A stretch of 64,000 bases of DNA from DASVDE01 sp963740065. Its GTDB lineage: Bacteria; Actinomycetota; Thermoleophilia; Solirubrobacterales; 70-9. This document shows positions 43,665 through 52,260 of this stretch, piece after piece (position 1 is the first letter of the stretch; each line of letters starts with the position of its first letter). A model generated the notes under the pieces. The model was given only the letters and a program-made list of their open reading frames with translations. It made no database searches and was not told where the DNA came from. The position numbers and the translations under genes were made by a program. The stretch lies in NCBI GenBank assembly GCA_963740065.1, contig CAVUCS010000004.1, positions 1 to 64,000 of the forward strand, read 5' to 3'.

Positions 43665-44529
43665 CGACTACGGCAATCCGGATCCGGCCTGGCTGAGAAT
43701 CGACTGGCGCGAGCATGTGCGCCGAGTCGAGCTGCCCGGCGCCGAGGTCAACTACGCCGAGATTGGAGAAGGCGAGCCGATCGTCTTCATCCACGGCATC
43801 TCCGGGTCCTGGCAGAACTGGCTGGAGAGCCTCCCCCACTTCGGCCGCAACCGGCGCGCAATCGCCCTCGATCTGCCCGGCTTCGGCGGCAGCCCGCTGC
43901 CTTCGTGGCCGATCGATATGCCCGCCTACGGTCGGCTGCTCCACGACTTTTGCGAGAAGATCGGCGTTGAGAGCGGCGCCGTGGTCGGCAACTCGATGGG
44001 CGGCCTGGTGGCCGCCGAAGCGGTGCTCACCGGCCCCGAGAGGTTCGACCACCTCGTCCTGGTCTCCGCCGCCGGCTTGATCAACACCTGGCGCCCCGAA
44101 GAGCGGGGCGCGGCCACCGCACATGCGTGGGCCAACTTCGGTCACCACTTCGGCCGACTCGCGCGGGAGGTCGTCAGCCGCCCACGGTCGCGCTACCTGA
44201 TGTTCCGGCTATTCCTGCGCTATCCGAATCGGCTGCGACCCGAGTTGCTCTGGGAGCAGATGACATCGGGGCTGCCCTGCCCCGGCTTCACGGACGCGCT
44301 TGAGGCCGTAATCGCCTATGACGCGCGCCACCGACTCGCCGAGATCGAGATTCCAACTTTGATCCTCTGGGGGTTCGACGACTGGGTGATCTCAGCCCGG
44401 GCGGCGTTCAGCTACCAGCGGCGAATTCCGGGCTCTCGCCTGGAGGTCTTCGAGCGCACCGGCCACGTTCCCCAGCTGGAGCGCCCGGCGCGATTCAACG
44501 CGCTGCTCGACGAGTTTTTCGCCGATTAA
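43657..44529 (+). CDS. alpha/beta-fold hydrolase
   Basis: 290 aa from ATG at 43657. The core is typical: oxyanion region IVFIHGISGSWQNWLESLPH, nucleophile elbow GNSMGG (VVGNSMGGLVAAEAVL), acid in ILWGFDDWVISARA and catalytic His in ERTGHVPQLERPARF. There is a lid insertion of about 70 residues. The substrate is unknown. It is translationally coupled to the preceding 5-FCL-like gene, and the two may be one metabolic unit. Confidence 0.88.
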   Translation: MPDDYGNPDPAWLRIDWREHVRRVELPGAEVNYAEIGEGEPIVFIHGISGSWQNWLESLPHFGRNRRAIALDLPGFGGSPLPSWPIDMPAYGRLLHDFCEKIGVESGAVVGNSMGGLVAAEAVLTGPERFDHLVLVSAAGLINTWRPEERGAATAHAWANFGHHFGRLAREVVSRPRSRYLMFRLFLRYPNRLRPELLWEQMTSGLPCPGFTDALEAVIAYDARHRLAEIEIPTLILWGFDDWVISARAAFSYQRRIPGSRLEVFERTGHVPQLERPARFNALLDEFFAD

Positions 44530-44542
44530 AAGGCGGTGGGGC

Positions 44543-46237
44543 CTAGCCGGTGACGGCGCCCTGAGAGGCAGAGGAAACCGTGGCCGCGAACTTCGCCATC
44601 ACGCCGCGCTCAAAGAGCGGCTTGGGGGATTGGTACTCGGCGACGCGCTTAGCGATCTCCTCGTCGGAGAGATTGACGTCGATGCGGCGGGCGTCGATGT
44701 CAAGGGTGATCTGATCGCCCTCGCGCACGGCCGCGATCGGCCCGCCCTTGGCCGCCTCGGGGGCTACGTGGCCCGCCATCAGGCCGCGGGTGGCGCCGGA
44801 GAATCGACCATCGGTAAGCAACGCGACCTGCTCGCCAAGCCCCTCACCGACTATCGCCGCGGTCACCTGCAGCATCTCCCGCATGCCGGGCCCACCGGCC
44901 GGGCCTTCGTTGCGAATCACGACGATGTCGCCGGCCACGATGCCCTGATTCTTGACCGCGCGGAAGCATTCTTCCTCGGACTCGAAAACCCGGGCCGGAC
45001 CGACCTGCTTGGTGCGCTCGGTGCCGGCGAGCTTGACCACGGCGCCCTCGGGGGCGAGGTTGCCGCGCAGGATCGCCAGCCCTCCCTCTTTCTTCAATGG
45101 GTCGGCCAGCGGGCGAACGACTTCCTGACCGCCGGCTTCACTCGCGCCAGCGGCGATCTCACCGATCGTTTCACCGGTGACGGTGATCGCGTCATCGTGG
45201 AGCGTGCCGGCCTCGGCGAGGCGCTTGAGGATCAAGGGCACGCCGCCGGCCCGGTAGAGATCGGTGGCGACGAAGCGCCCGCCGGGCTTGAGGTCGGCGA
45301 GTAGCGGCGTAGCGCGGGATATCCGCTCGAAGTCATCCATCTCAAGCTCGATGCCGGCCTCGTGGGCGAGGGCGAGTAGGTGGAGGACGACGTTGGTCGA
45401 GCCGCCCGACGCACAGGCGCAGGCGATCGCGTTCTCCAGCGAGTCGCGGGTGATCACCCGGCTCGGTCGCAGATCTTCAGTCAGGATCCTCATCACCAGC
45501 TCACCGATCTTCTCGGCGACGGTGTTCTTGTCGTCGTCCTCGGCCGGGACCATCGCTGATCCACCGGGACTGATCCCCAGGGCTTCAAACGCGCAAGCCA
45601 TCGTGTTGGCGGTGAACTGGCCACCGCAGGCCCCGGCGCCCGGGCTGGCGACGCCTTCCAACTCGTGCAGCTCCTCGTCGCTCATGTCACCGGCGGCGTG
45701 GGCGCCCATCGCCTCGAATACGTCGAGAATGGTGACGTCGCGGTCGTGCCAGCGGCCGGGAGCGATTGAGCCGCCGTAGAGCAACACCGAGGGCACGTCG
45801 AGCCGGGCCATCGCCATCGCCCCGCCGGGAATCGTCTTGTCGCAGGCACAGAGGACGACGATCGCGTCGAACTGGTAGCCGCGGGCCATCAGCTCGATCG
45901 AGTCGGCGATCACCTCACGGCTGATCAGCGACGCCTTCATCCCTTGGGTCCCCATCGTGATCCCGTCGGAGATCGCGACGGTGTTGAACTCCATCGGGGT
46001 GCCGCCGGCGGCGCGCACCCCGGCTTTGACGTGCTCGGCGAGACCGCGCAAGTGGAAATTGCAAGGCATCGCCTCGGTCCAGGTATTGGCGATGCCGATT
46101 GTCGGGCGGCTGAGATCGTCGTCGTCGAAGCCGATGCCCTTCATGTAAGCGCGGGCGGCGGCGCGATCGGGACCGTCGAAGACAGTCGAGGAACGGGGGC
46201 GCGGAAGCGCCGTCTTTGTGCCGACGTTAGAGCTCAT
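44543..46237 (-). CDS. ilvD: dihydroxy-acid dehydratase
   Basis: 564 aa iron-sulphur enzyme of valine, leucine and isoleucine synthesis. Cluster and active-site blocks: ACDKTIPGGAMAMARLDVPS, GAGACGGQFTANTMACAFEA and TDGRFSGATRGLMAGHVAPE. It starts MSSNVGTKTALPRPRSSTVF. The length and motif order are normal. It is convergent with the hydrolase gene and followed in its own direction by no related ilv gene. Confidence 0.96.
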   Translation of the reverse strand: MSSNVGTKTALPRPRSSTVFDGPDRAAARAYMKGIGFDDDDLSRPTIGIANTWTEAMPCNFHLRGLAEHVKAGVRAAGGTPMEFNTVAISDGITMGTQGMKASLISREVIADSIELMARGYQFDAIVVLCACDKTIPGGAMAMARLDVPSVLLYGGSIAPGRWHDRDVTILDVFEAMGAHAAGDMSDEELHELEGVASPGAGACGGQFTANTMACAFEALGISPGGSAMVPAEDDDKNTVAEKIGELVMRILTEDLRPSRVITRDSLENAIACACASGGSTNVVLHLLALAHEAGIELEMDDFERISRATPLLADLKPGGRFVATDLYRAGGVPLILKRLAEAGTLHDDAITVTGETIGEIAAGASEAGGQEVVRPLADPLKKEGGLAILRGNLAPEGAVVKLAGTERTKQVGPARVFESEEECFRAVKNQGIVAGDIVVIRNEGPAGGPGMREMLQVTAAIVGEGLGEQVALLTDGRFSGATRGLMAGHVAPEAAKGGPIAAVREGDQITLDIDARRIDVNLSDEEIAKRVAEYQSPKPLFERGVMAKFAATVSSASQGAVTG

Positions 46238-46250
46238 TGCCTGAATTTAT

Positions 46251-47099
46251 TCAGGACGAGGCTTCTGCGTCATCCTCAACCTGGGAAACCTGGCCCCCAT
46301 GATTGGCGTCGAAGAGGTTGAAGACGTCGACTGGACCGGGGCCGCGACCAATCTCACGTAGGCCGGCGGCAACTGCCGCAGAGGCGATCTTCCTCGCTTT
46401 GCGTGCAGCTTCCTGCGGAGAATTACCGTGTGCAAGGAAAGCGGCGAGAGCCGAGGAATGAGTGCAGCCGGAACCGTGAGCGGCCCCATCGGGATGGCGC
46501 GGACCCTCGATCGCGACCGTTTCGCGCCCATCGAAGAAGAGATCGACCCCTCCTTCACTGTGGCCACCGGTCACGACGACCGCCGCCGGCCCCAGTACCA
46601 ATATCTCGCGGGCCAGTTCCTCCTGCGTGGCCTCCCCCCCCATACCGGTCAGCTCGCGGGCCTCTGGGATGTTTGGAGTGACGACTGCAGCCAAAGGCAG
46701 AAGCCGCTCAATCAGAGCACGACGCGCGTCATCATCGAGCAGGATTGCGCCACTCTCGGCAACCATCACGGGGTCGATGACCACGGGGGCATCGCCGACG
46801 AGCGCCAGCGCTTCCACGACGGCATCGACGGTCTCCGCCTTGCCGAGCATCCCAATCTTGATCGCGTCGACTCCGATGTCCTCAGAGACGGCGCGCACCT
46901 GGGCGACAATTGTCTCCGGTGAAATCGCCTCGACCGCGTCCACACCAACTGTGTTCTGCGCGGTAATCGCGGTAATCGCAGTCATCCCGTGAACCCCGCA
47001 ACGGGCGAAGGCCTTCAAGTCGGCCTGGATGCCGGCGCCACCGCCGGAGTCGGAGCCGGCGATTGAGAGCACGGTGGGTATGCGAGCGTCAGAGGTCAC
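46251..47099 (-). CDS. thiD: hydroxymethylpyrimidine/phosphomethylpyrimidine kinase
   Basis: 282 aa ribokinase-fold enzyme of thiamine synthesis. It starts with VLSIAGSDSGGGAGIQADLK, then GMTAITAITAQNTVGV, VVIDPVMVAESGAILLDD and the anion-hole block HGSGCTHSSALAAFLAHG. The C-terminal 20 residues are an acidic tail not usual for ThiD. Other thi genes are absent nearby. It lies 13 bp upstream of ilvD and 9 bp downstream of dprA, so a dprA-thiD-ilvD transcript is possible. Confidence 0.93.
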   Translation of the reverse strand: MTSDARIPTVLSIAGSDSGGGAGIQADLKAFARCGVHGMTAITAITAQNTVGVDAVEAISPETIVAQVRAVSEDIGVDAIKIGMLGKAETVDAVVEALALVGDAPVVIDPVMVAESGAILLDDDARRALIERLLPLAAVVTPNIPEARELTGMGGEATQEELAREILVLGPAAVVVTGGHSEGGVDLFFDGRETVAIEGPRHPDGAAHGSGCTHSSALAAFLAHGNSPQEAARKARKIASAAVAAGLREIGRGPGPVDVFNLFDANHGGQVSQVEDDAEASS

Positions 47100-47108
47100 G
47101 GCCGCAGC

Positions 47109-48236
47109 CTAGATAGATGACTCGCCGGGCGGCATAAGGAGTGTGCGCGAGTAGACGCCGACCATCGAGCAGGAGAGGTAGCCGAGCATTTCCAAACGGG
47201 AGAGACCCGAAGCCGCTTCGGGGCCGGAGAGGTCCAGCTCGATCGCGATCGCGTCGCAGGTGTCCTCACCGCGCTCGACCGCCGCGAGGATTTCCCCCAG
47301 CTCGGGCTCCAGTGAGGCGCCGGCTTTCTCGACCCGCCGAGCCCCCGGCCCGAGCATCGCGTCGAGCACGTCCTGCGCGCCGCGGACGAGACAGGCGCCA
47401 CCGGCCAGGAGGTTGTTGGGACCGGCGGAGGAACGCGAGCTGACCGGGCCGGGAACAGCCCCGAGGTCCCTGCCCAAGTCGGCGGCGAGGTCGGCTGTGA
47501 TCAACGAGCCTGAGCGCTCCGCCGCTTCGACGACGACGGTCATCCCCGCCATTGCCGCCATGATCCGGTTGCGTGCCGGGAAGGTCCAGCGCCAGACCCC
47601 CGCGCCAGGAGGCTGCTCGGAAAGGACGAGCCCGCGCTCGCAGACCCGCCGCCACAACGAGCGGTGCGCGGCCGGATAAGGGGAATCGACGCCGCAGCCG
47701 AGCACGGCGACGGTGAGCCCGGCGTCGAGAGCGCCGCGATGCGCGCAAGCGTCGATGCCGAAGGCGAGGCCGCTGACCACGACGATTCCCGCCGCCGCCA
47801 ACTCGCGACCGAGCTCCCGCGCGACCTCCCGCCCATAGGAGCTGGCCCGACGCGCACCCACCACGGTCACCAGGCCCTCCGGCTCCAGTTGCCCCAATAA
47901 CACCGGGTCTCCCCTGCCGATCAGCGCCCAGGGCGCATCCGCCGCGTCGCGCAGGCCGACCGGATAGAGGGAGTCGTGGCGACAGCAAGCCCAGCACTGG
48001 GCCGCGCGCAAGTCGTCGGCGAGGCGGCGCTCGGGAATCGCTTCCACCTGAGTGAGGATCTGGCGGGCAACCTTCGGCGCGGCCGCTGCGGAGAGATCCT
48101 CGTTGGAGAGGCGCAAGAGCTCCGGAGAGCGCGAGCCGACGGCGCCGGTTGCGATCTTCTCGATGTAGGGGGCGAGGTGGGACAGCAGCCATGAGCGGCG
48201 CAGGCAATCCGGACAGGCGCGCGGCTCGGGGGTCAT
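47109..48236 (-). CDS. dprA: DNA-processing protein DprA
   Basis: 375 aa from ATG at 48236 (MTPEPRACPDCLRRSWLLSH). It protects incoming single-stranded DNA and loads RecA in natural transformation. The Rossmann-like core is plain: VTVVGARRASSYGREVAREL, GIVVVSGLAFGIDACAHRGA and FPARNRIMAAMAGMTVVVEA. A C-terminal winged-helix region (LDLSGPEAASGLSRLEMLGY) follows. A CxxC at the N-terminus could bind metal. The start overlaps comM by ATGA. Confidence 0.94.
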   Translation of the reverse strand: MTPEPRACPDCLRRSWLLSHLAPYIEKIATGAVGSRSPELLRLSNEDLSAAAAPKVARQILTQVEAIPERRLADDLRAAQCWACCRHDSLYPVGLRDAADAPWALIGRGDPVLLGQLEPEGLVTVVGARRASSYGREVARELGRELAAAGIVVVSGLAFGIDACAHRGALDAGLTVAVLGCGVDSPYPAAHRSLWRRVCERGLVLSEQPPGAGVWRWTFPARNRIMAAMAGMTVVVEAAERSGSLITADLAADLGRDLGAVPGPVSSRSSAGPNNLLAGGACLVRGAQDVLDAMLGPGARRVEKAGASLEPELGEILAAVERGEDTCDAIAIELDLSGPEAASGLSRLEMLGYLSCSMVGVYSRTLLMPPGESSI

Positions 48237-49735
48237 TCGTAGTCCCTCCGGCGCAACTGCAGAGCCTGCGTCATTTGCTCGCGGTCGATCGCTTCCGTAC
48301 CGGCGAGGTCGGCGACAGTCTGGGCCAGGCGCAGCACCCGATCGTGGGCGCGGCCGCTGAGCCGCCGCTGGGAGTAGGCCTCCGCGAGCAGGGCGGCGGC
48401 TTCGTCGCTGAGGGCGCACTCGCGCGCCTCCGCCGGCGTCATCTCGGCGTTGCAGCGACCCGAGCCGAGCCGGTGCTCCTGCCTCTCGCGCGCAACGGTC
48501 ACCCGCTCACGCACATCCGCTGAGGACTCACCCGGCTCACCGCCGATCTCACGCGCGCTGGGCTGGCGAATCGCGGCGAGGATGTCGATGCGATCGGCGA
48601 GCGCACCACTCAACCGGCCCTGGTAGCGCTGTACCGCGAGCGGCGCGCAACTGCACTCCGAGTCCGCCTCGCCGCGCCCACATGGGCAAGGGTTGGCAGC
48701 GGCTACGAGCATGAAGCGGCAGGGCAGCTGCCGCCAGGCGCCGGCACGGGCGATCGCCACCGTGCCGGTCTCCAGCGGCGCGCGCATCGCCTCCAATGTG
48801 TCGCGGCGGAACTCACAGAGCTCATCGAGGAAGAGAACGCCGCGGTGGGCCAGAGTCGCCTCACCCGGATTGGGCGGATTGCCCCCGCCCACCAGCCCCG
48901 CGGGACTGATCGTGTGATGCGGCGCCCGGAAGGGACGCCCCGCCGGCGCCCCCTTTAGCCGCCCGCAAGCACTGGCGATCCGCGCCACCTGAAGCGCCTC
49001 CTCCGGCGCCATCGGCGGCAAGATCGAGGGAATGCGGCCGGCGGCAAGCGACTTGCCCGCTCCCGGCGGTCCAATCATCAACAAGCTGTGGCCGCCGGCC
49101 GCGGCAACCTCGAGCGCGTAGCGAAGATGGCGCTGGCCACGCAAGTCAGCCAGGTCGGGTCCGTGGCCGTTTGAACCCAAGATCAGCGGCAACGGCTCGG
49201 GGCGCTCTCCAATCCACTCCCCTGCCGCCAGTGCCGGCAGTTGTTTGAGGCTCTCCAGCGCGATCACGTCGATGCCGTCGGCCATCGCCGCCTCGGGACC
49301 GTTCTCCGCCGGGACGATCACCGCATCGGCGCCCTGCTCACGGGCGGCTTCGGCGATCGCCAACGCCCCGGAGACAGGCCGGACTTCACCGTCGAGCGCC
49401 AGCTCTCCCACCATCGCCAGCCTCGGCAGCGCCTCCCAATCGAGCTGGCCGGAGGCAACCAAGAGCGCAGTCGCGATCGCCAAGTCCATCCCCGGCCCCG
49501 CCTTGCGCAGGCTTGCCGGCGCCAAGTTGGCGACGATCCGCCGCAGCGGGAATTCAAAGCCGCAGTTGATCATCGCCGCCCGCACCCGTTCCCGCGCCTC
49601 TCGCACCGCGGTGTCGGGAAGCCCCACCAGGGAGAAAGCGGGGAGCCCGCGATGCACATCCACTTCCACCCGCACGGGACGGGCGGAGATGCCGTCGAGG
49701 GTGAAAGTTCTGGCCGTTGCGAGCACGGCAACCAC
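48233..49735 (-). CDS. comM: ComM/YifB family Mg-chelatase-like AAA ATPase
   Basis: 500 aa. An N-terminal Lon-protease-like domain (FSLVGLPDTAVREARERVRA) is followed by an AAA+ Mg-chelatase module with Walker A (MIGPPGAGKSLAAGRIPSIL) and Walker B (HRGVLFLDELCEFRRDTLEA). A Cys cluster follows (NPCPCGRGEADSECSC), typical of YifB. ComM is a helicase that helps integrate DNA during transformation. It is upstream of dprA and overlaps it. Confidence 0.94.
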   Translation of the reverse strand: MVAVLATARTFTLDGISARPVRVEVDVHRGLPAFSLVGLPDTAVREARERVRAAMINCGFEFPLRRIVANLAPASLRKAGPGMDLAIATALLVASGQLDWEALPRLAMVGELALDGEVRPVSGALAIAEAAREQGADAVIVPAENGPEAAMADGIDVIALESLKQLPALAAGEWIGERPEPLPLILGSNGHGPDLADLRGQRHLRYALEVAAAGGHSLLMIGPPGAGKSLAAGRIPSILPPMAPEEALQVARIASACGRLKGAPAGRPFRAPHHTISPAGLVGGGNPPNPGEATLAHRGVLFLDELCEFRRDTLEAMRAPLETGTVAIARAGAWRQLPCRFMLVAAANPCPCGRGEADSECSCAPLAVQRYQGRLSGALADRIDILAAIRQPSAREIGGEPGESSADVRERVTVARERQEHRLGSGRCNAEMTPAEARECALSDEAAALLAEAYSQRRLSGRAHDRVLRLAQTVADLAGTEAIDREQMTQALQLRRRDYE

Positions 49736-49832
49736 GCTAGGGAGAGAGTTTTCCCCTGTTGCGCGGAGGTCGTAAGAGAATTGTCACTTCTTGCGCGCAA
49801 CGGGCGCAAGAAGGCGACCTAGCCTGATCGCG

Positions 49833-50210
49833 ATGACCGAGACGCGCCTGAGGATCGGCCGCGCGGCGGAGGATTTCGTCGCCGGAAAGCTTGCCGCCGC
49901 CGGCTGGGAGCTGGTCGAGCGCAACGCCCGCACCCGCTACGGCGAGCTGGACATCATCGCCCTCGACGGCCGGGTGCTGGTCTTCATCGAAGTCAAGGCC
50001 GGGCGCGAGAACTCGACCTTTGGCCCAGAGCGGCCGGTGTTCGGCGTCGGACCCAGAAAGCAACGGAAGATCCGCCGGCTCGCCGCCGCTTGGATGATGG
50101 AGCGCCGCGACGCTCCCCGCTATGACGAAATCCGCTTCGACGCGGTTGGAATCAGCTTCGACCGAGTCGGCAACGTCACCGAGGTCGAATACATCAAGGC
50201 CGCGTTCTAG
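49833..50210 (+). CDS. yraN: YraN/UPF0102 family nuclease-like protein
   Basis: 125 aa from ATG at 49833 (MTETRLRIGRAAEDFVAGKL). The restriction-endonuclease-like fold keeps its acidic residues in RYGELDIIALDGRVLVFIEV followed by KAG. It often lies between rnhB and comM, as here. The last residues (VEYIKAAF and stop) fall in the left copy of a 158-bp direct repeat, and the stop overlaps the old rnhB stop as CTAG. Function in the cell is unsettled. Confidence 0.92.
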   Translation: MTETRLRIGRAAEDFVAGKLAAAGWELVERNARTRYGELDIIALDGRVLVFIEVKAGRENSTFGPERPVFGVGPRKQRKIRRLAAAWMMERRDAPRYDEIRFDAVGISFDRVGNVTEVEYIKAAF

Positions 50211-50342
50211 CCGGCGAGCTCCAGCTGCGAATAAGCCACCGACTGGAATGAGCGCCGATGCAGCGCCGAGATGCCGATGCGGCCGATTGCCTCGCGATGC
50301 TCGGGGGTCGAGTAGCCGACGTGCTCCTCGAAGCCCCAGCCC
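50185..50342. repeat. 158-bp direct repeat, left copy
   Basis: It matches 51569-51726 base for base except for one change (A at 50209 versus T). It carries the 3' end of yraN and the 3' end of rnhB, and defines the left edge of a 1226-bp inserted segment (50343-51568). Confidence 0.95.
50207..50342 (-). pseudogene. rnhB: duplicated 3' fragment of rnhB
   Basis: About 44 codons of the RNase HII C-terminus, from GWGFEEHVGYSTPEHREAIG to VAYSQLELAG and its original TAG. It has no start and is separated from the rest of rnhB by the insertion. This fragment preserves what was probably the ancestral end of rnhB, whereas the functional copy has lost this stop. Confidence 0.85.
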
Positions 50343-50356
50343 CACCCTTGGTGGGG
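50340..50356. terminator. GC-rich hairpin at the left insertion junction
   Basis: CCCCACC and GGTGGGG form a perfect 7-bp stem with a 3-nt loop. It straddles the end of the direct repeat and lies 27 bp beyond the stop of the minus-strand inserted gene, so it could end that transcript or mark the junction. There is no T-tract. Confidence 0.35.
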
Positions 50357-50382
50357 TTACTGCGCTCAAACTCCGGCGGCGC

Positions 50383-51081
50383 CTACAAAATCGCCTGCAA
50401 CACGGCTCCAATTACAACGAGCAAAAGGGCTCCACAGGCTGCCAGGAATTTGGTGCGCCACCGTTCATAGCGAGACTTTGGGTCTTTCGGGTCAAGTATC
50501 TCCAGGCCGGGCACGATGCGCGGCATAACGAAATCAACCGTTGCGCAACCCAAGGCGGCGAGCAGCGCAAGCCCCAAGAGGATCCATGAGGCCGCGCCCG
50601 AGACCATCGCCGCCGCGAACGCCAAGCTCACTGCAATGAGTAGGAGCCACAGACTCACCACCCAATTCCTAGGCTTGTGACGGCCACCCTTGTCGAGCTG
50701 CTGCCCTAGCTGCTTAGCCAGGCCGCTGACCGCCACGTGGTTGGTCCCAGAAACGGACACCGACGCGCCGGAGAACATTTCGTACTTGCCTCGAAACATG
50801 AACATCACTCTCAAATCGCCATCCCACCCGCTGACGTGGGCGATCACCTCTTCGACTTCGGCGAGACACCTGTCCCAGCCGTACGCGCGGAACTCGTTTA
50901 AATCCTTGAAGTTGATCTCCCCCGTCGAAATGGACACAGTGATCGATAGCGACATATCCTCCGTGTTCGGTGAAGCCTCGCGGGCGAGTTGAAGTGCGCG
51001 CCCAAAAAGGTCGGCCATTTCCTCGGGGGAGCCCTTCCACCCCTTGAGGTCGTGTACCTCCTTGACAACGTGCTCGGCCAT
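50383..51081 (-). CDS. unknown protein: soluble N-domain with C-terminal membrane helices (inserted segment)
   Basis: 232 aa from ATG at 51081 (MAEHVVKEVHDLKGWKGSPE); a TTG 24 codons upstream is also in frame. Residues 1-140 are soluble alpha/beta (SLSITVSISTGEINFKDLNE, DLRVMFMFRGKYEMFSGASV). Then two hydrophobic segments (VVSLWLLLIAVSLAFAAAMV, WILLGLALLAALGCATV), a charged loop (EILDPKDPKSRYERWRTKF) and a last helix (ACGALLLVVIGAVLQAIL). Not recognised. It lies inside the segment between the 158-bp repeats and so is probably acquired. Confidence 0.65.
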   Translation of the reverse strand: MAEHVVKEVHDLKGWKGSPEEMADLFGRALQLAREASPNTEDMSLSITVSISTGEINFKDLNEFRAYGWDRCLAEVEEVIAHVSGWDGDLRVMFMFRGKYEMFSGASVSVSGTNHVAVSGLAKQLGQQLDKGGRHKPRNWVVSLWLLLIAVSLAFAAAMVSGAASWILLGLALLAALGCATVDFVMPRIVPGLEILDPKDPKSRYERWRTKFLAACGALLLVVIGAVLQAIL

Positions 51082-51152
51082 AGCCGGAGAGCCTAGCCGG
51101 ACTCCCAGCGATAACACTGCACATCCGCCGAATAGCTGCGTAGGCTCGGCCA

Positions 51153-51509
51153 ATGAAGCAGCACGAACTCGCTTTCTATTCGACGGTCGCCCAGGTTCTC
51201 CCGGTATTGATCGTCGTCGCCACAGTAGAGCTGCGTATCTTGCTGCCGCGCCAGAAAGGCAAAACGAGCCGCATTCGCTCGCTGGCTGTCATGGCCTTCG
51301 CCCCCGTTGCCTTATCTGCCGAGATGGTCAGCTTCAACGTTCTGCTCACTGGCGACCCACCCAATGGCGTGGAAGTGGCGGTTGTAAAAGTGGCCCTATG
51401 GGTGGGTGTCCTGCTTGTGTTTCTCGCACCCGGATTGGCTCACAGTCTCCTGATGGACCGGGAATACATGAAGCAGAAAAGTGATCGAGCAAGAGCAACG
51501 AGGAGTTGA
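51153..51509 (+). CDS. small multi-pass membrane protein (inserted segment)
   Basis: 118 aa with about three hydrophobic segments (TVAQVLPVLIVVATVELRIL, LAVMAFAPVALSAEMVSF, VVKVALWVGVLLVFLAPGLA) and a basic C-terminus (YMKQKSDRARATRS). It is divergent from the other gene of the inserted segment, with 71 bp between their starts. Its base composition looks less G+C-rich than the flanking core genes. Not recognised. Confidence 0.6.
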   Translation: MKQHELAFYSTVAQVLPVLIVVATVELRILLPRQKGKTSRIRSLAVMAFAPVALSAEMVSFNVLLTGDPPNGVEVAVVKVALWVGVLLVFLAPGLAHSLLMDREYMKQKSDRARATRS

Positions 51510-51542
51510 AGGAGAGAACTAGCATTTTCCTCACGAGCCAGT

Positions 51543-52232
51543 TCAAGGCTCCATGCTGATACCGCTTTTCGAATACATCAAGGCCGCGTTCTTGCCGGCG
51601 AGCTCCAGCTGCGAATAAGCCACCGACTGGAATGAGCGCCGATGCAGCGCCGAGATGCCGATGCGGCCGATTGCCTCGCGATGCTCGGGGGTCGAGTAGC
51701 CGACGTGCTCCTCGAAGCCCCAGCCCGGGTGCTCGCGCCCCGCGCCGTGCATGTAGCGGTCGCGGGTCACCTTCGCCACCACCGAGGCGGCGGCGATCGC
51801 GGCGCTGGTCCCATCGCCTTCGATCACGGCCCGGTGCGGCACGGCGCAGTCGCGCAGTGAGAAGCCGTCGACCAGGCAGGTCGCATCGCCCGGATCCAGT
51901 CGCTCCAGGGCGCTGGACAGCGCCTCGATATTGGTCACATGCAGGCCGCGGTCGTCGATCCCCCGCACGCAGCGGATGACGACGCTGACTCGTGCGGCCG
52001 CCCGCAGCACATAGGGGTAAAGCTCTTCACGCCGTTCCTCTTTCATCTGCTTGGAGTCGTGCAGCCCGGCCAGGGAGCGACGGTCGGCGTGGGAGAGCGC
52101 CTCGTAATCGATCATGACCGCGGCGGCGACCAGCGGCCCGGCCAAGCACCCCCGTCCCGCCTCATCGGCACCGGCAACGAAGCGGCTGTCGAGCCCGCGG
52201 TCGAAGGCGAAAAGCTTGCGCGTTCGCGCCAA
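51543..52232 (-). CDS. rnhB: ribonuclease HII with a read-through C-terminal tail
   Basis: About 229 aa if TTG at 52232 is used (LARTRKLFAFDRG); a longer frame to 52367 would overlap lepB heavily. It removes ribonucleotides from DNA. Active-site blocks: VAGADEAGRGCLAGPLVAAA with DEAGRG, then HDSKQMKEERR, VDGF and ASVVAKVTRDRYM. The normal end, SVAYSQLELAG, is followed by 17 extra residues (KNAALMYSKSGISMEP region), because the ancestral TAG is changed to AAG in this repeat copy. Confidence 0.9.
   Translation of the reverse strand: MARTRKLFAFDRGLDSRFVAGADEAGRGCLAGPLVAAAVMIDYEALSHADRRSLAGLHDSKQMKEERREELYPYVLRAAARVSVVIRCVRGIDDRGLHVTNIEALSSALERLDPGDATCLVDGFSLRDCAVPHRAVIEGDGTSAAIAAASVVAKVTRDRYMHGAGREHPGWGFEEHVGYSTPEHREAIGRIGISALHRRSFQSVAYSQLELAGKNAALMYSKSGISMEP
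51569..51726. repeat. 158-bp direct repeat, right copy
   Basis: Second copy of 50185-50342, in the same orientation and 1384 bp downstream. The single difference destroys the old rnhB TAG, so this copy is read through. Together the two copies bracket the inserted two-gene segment. Confidence 0.95.
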
Positions 52233-52260
52233 GCGGCGCTGGTGGGATCTGGAAGCGGGC

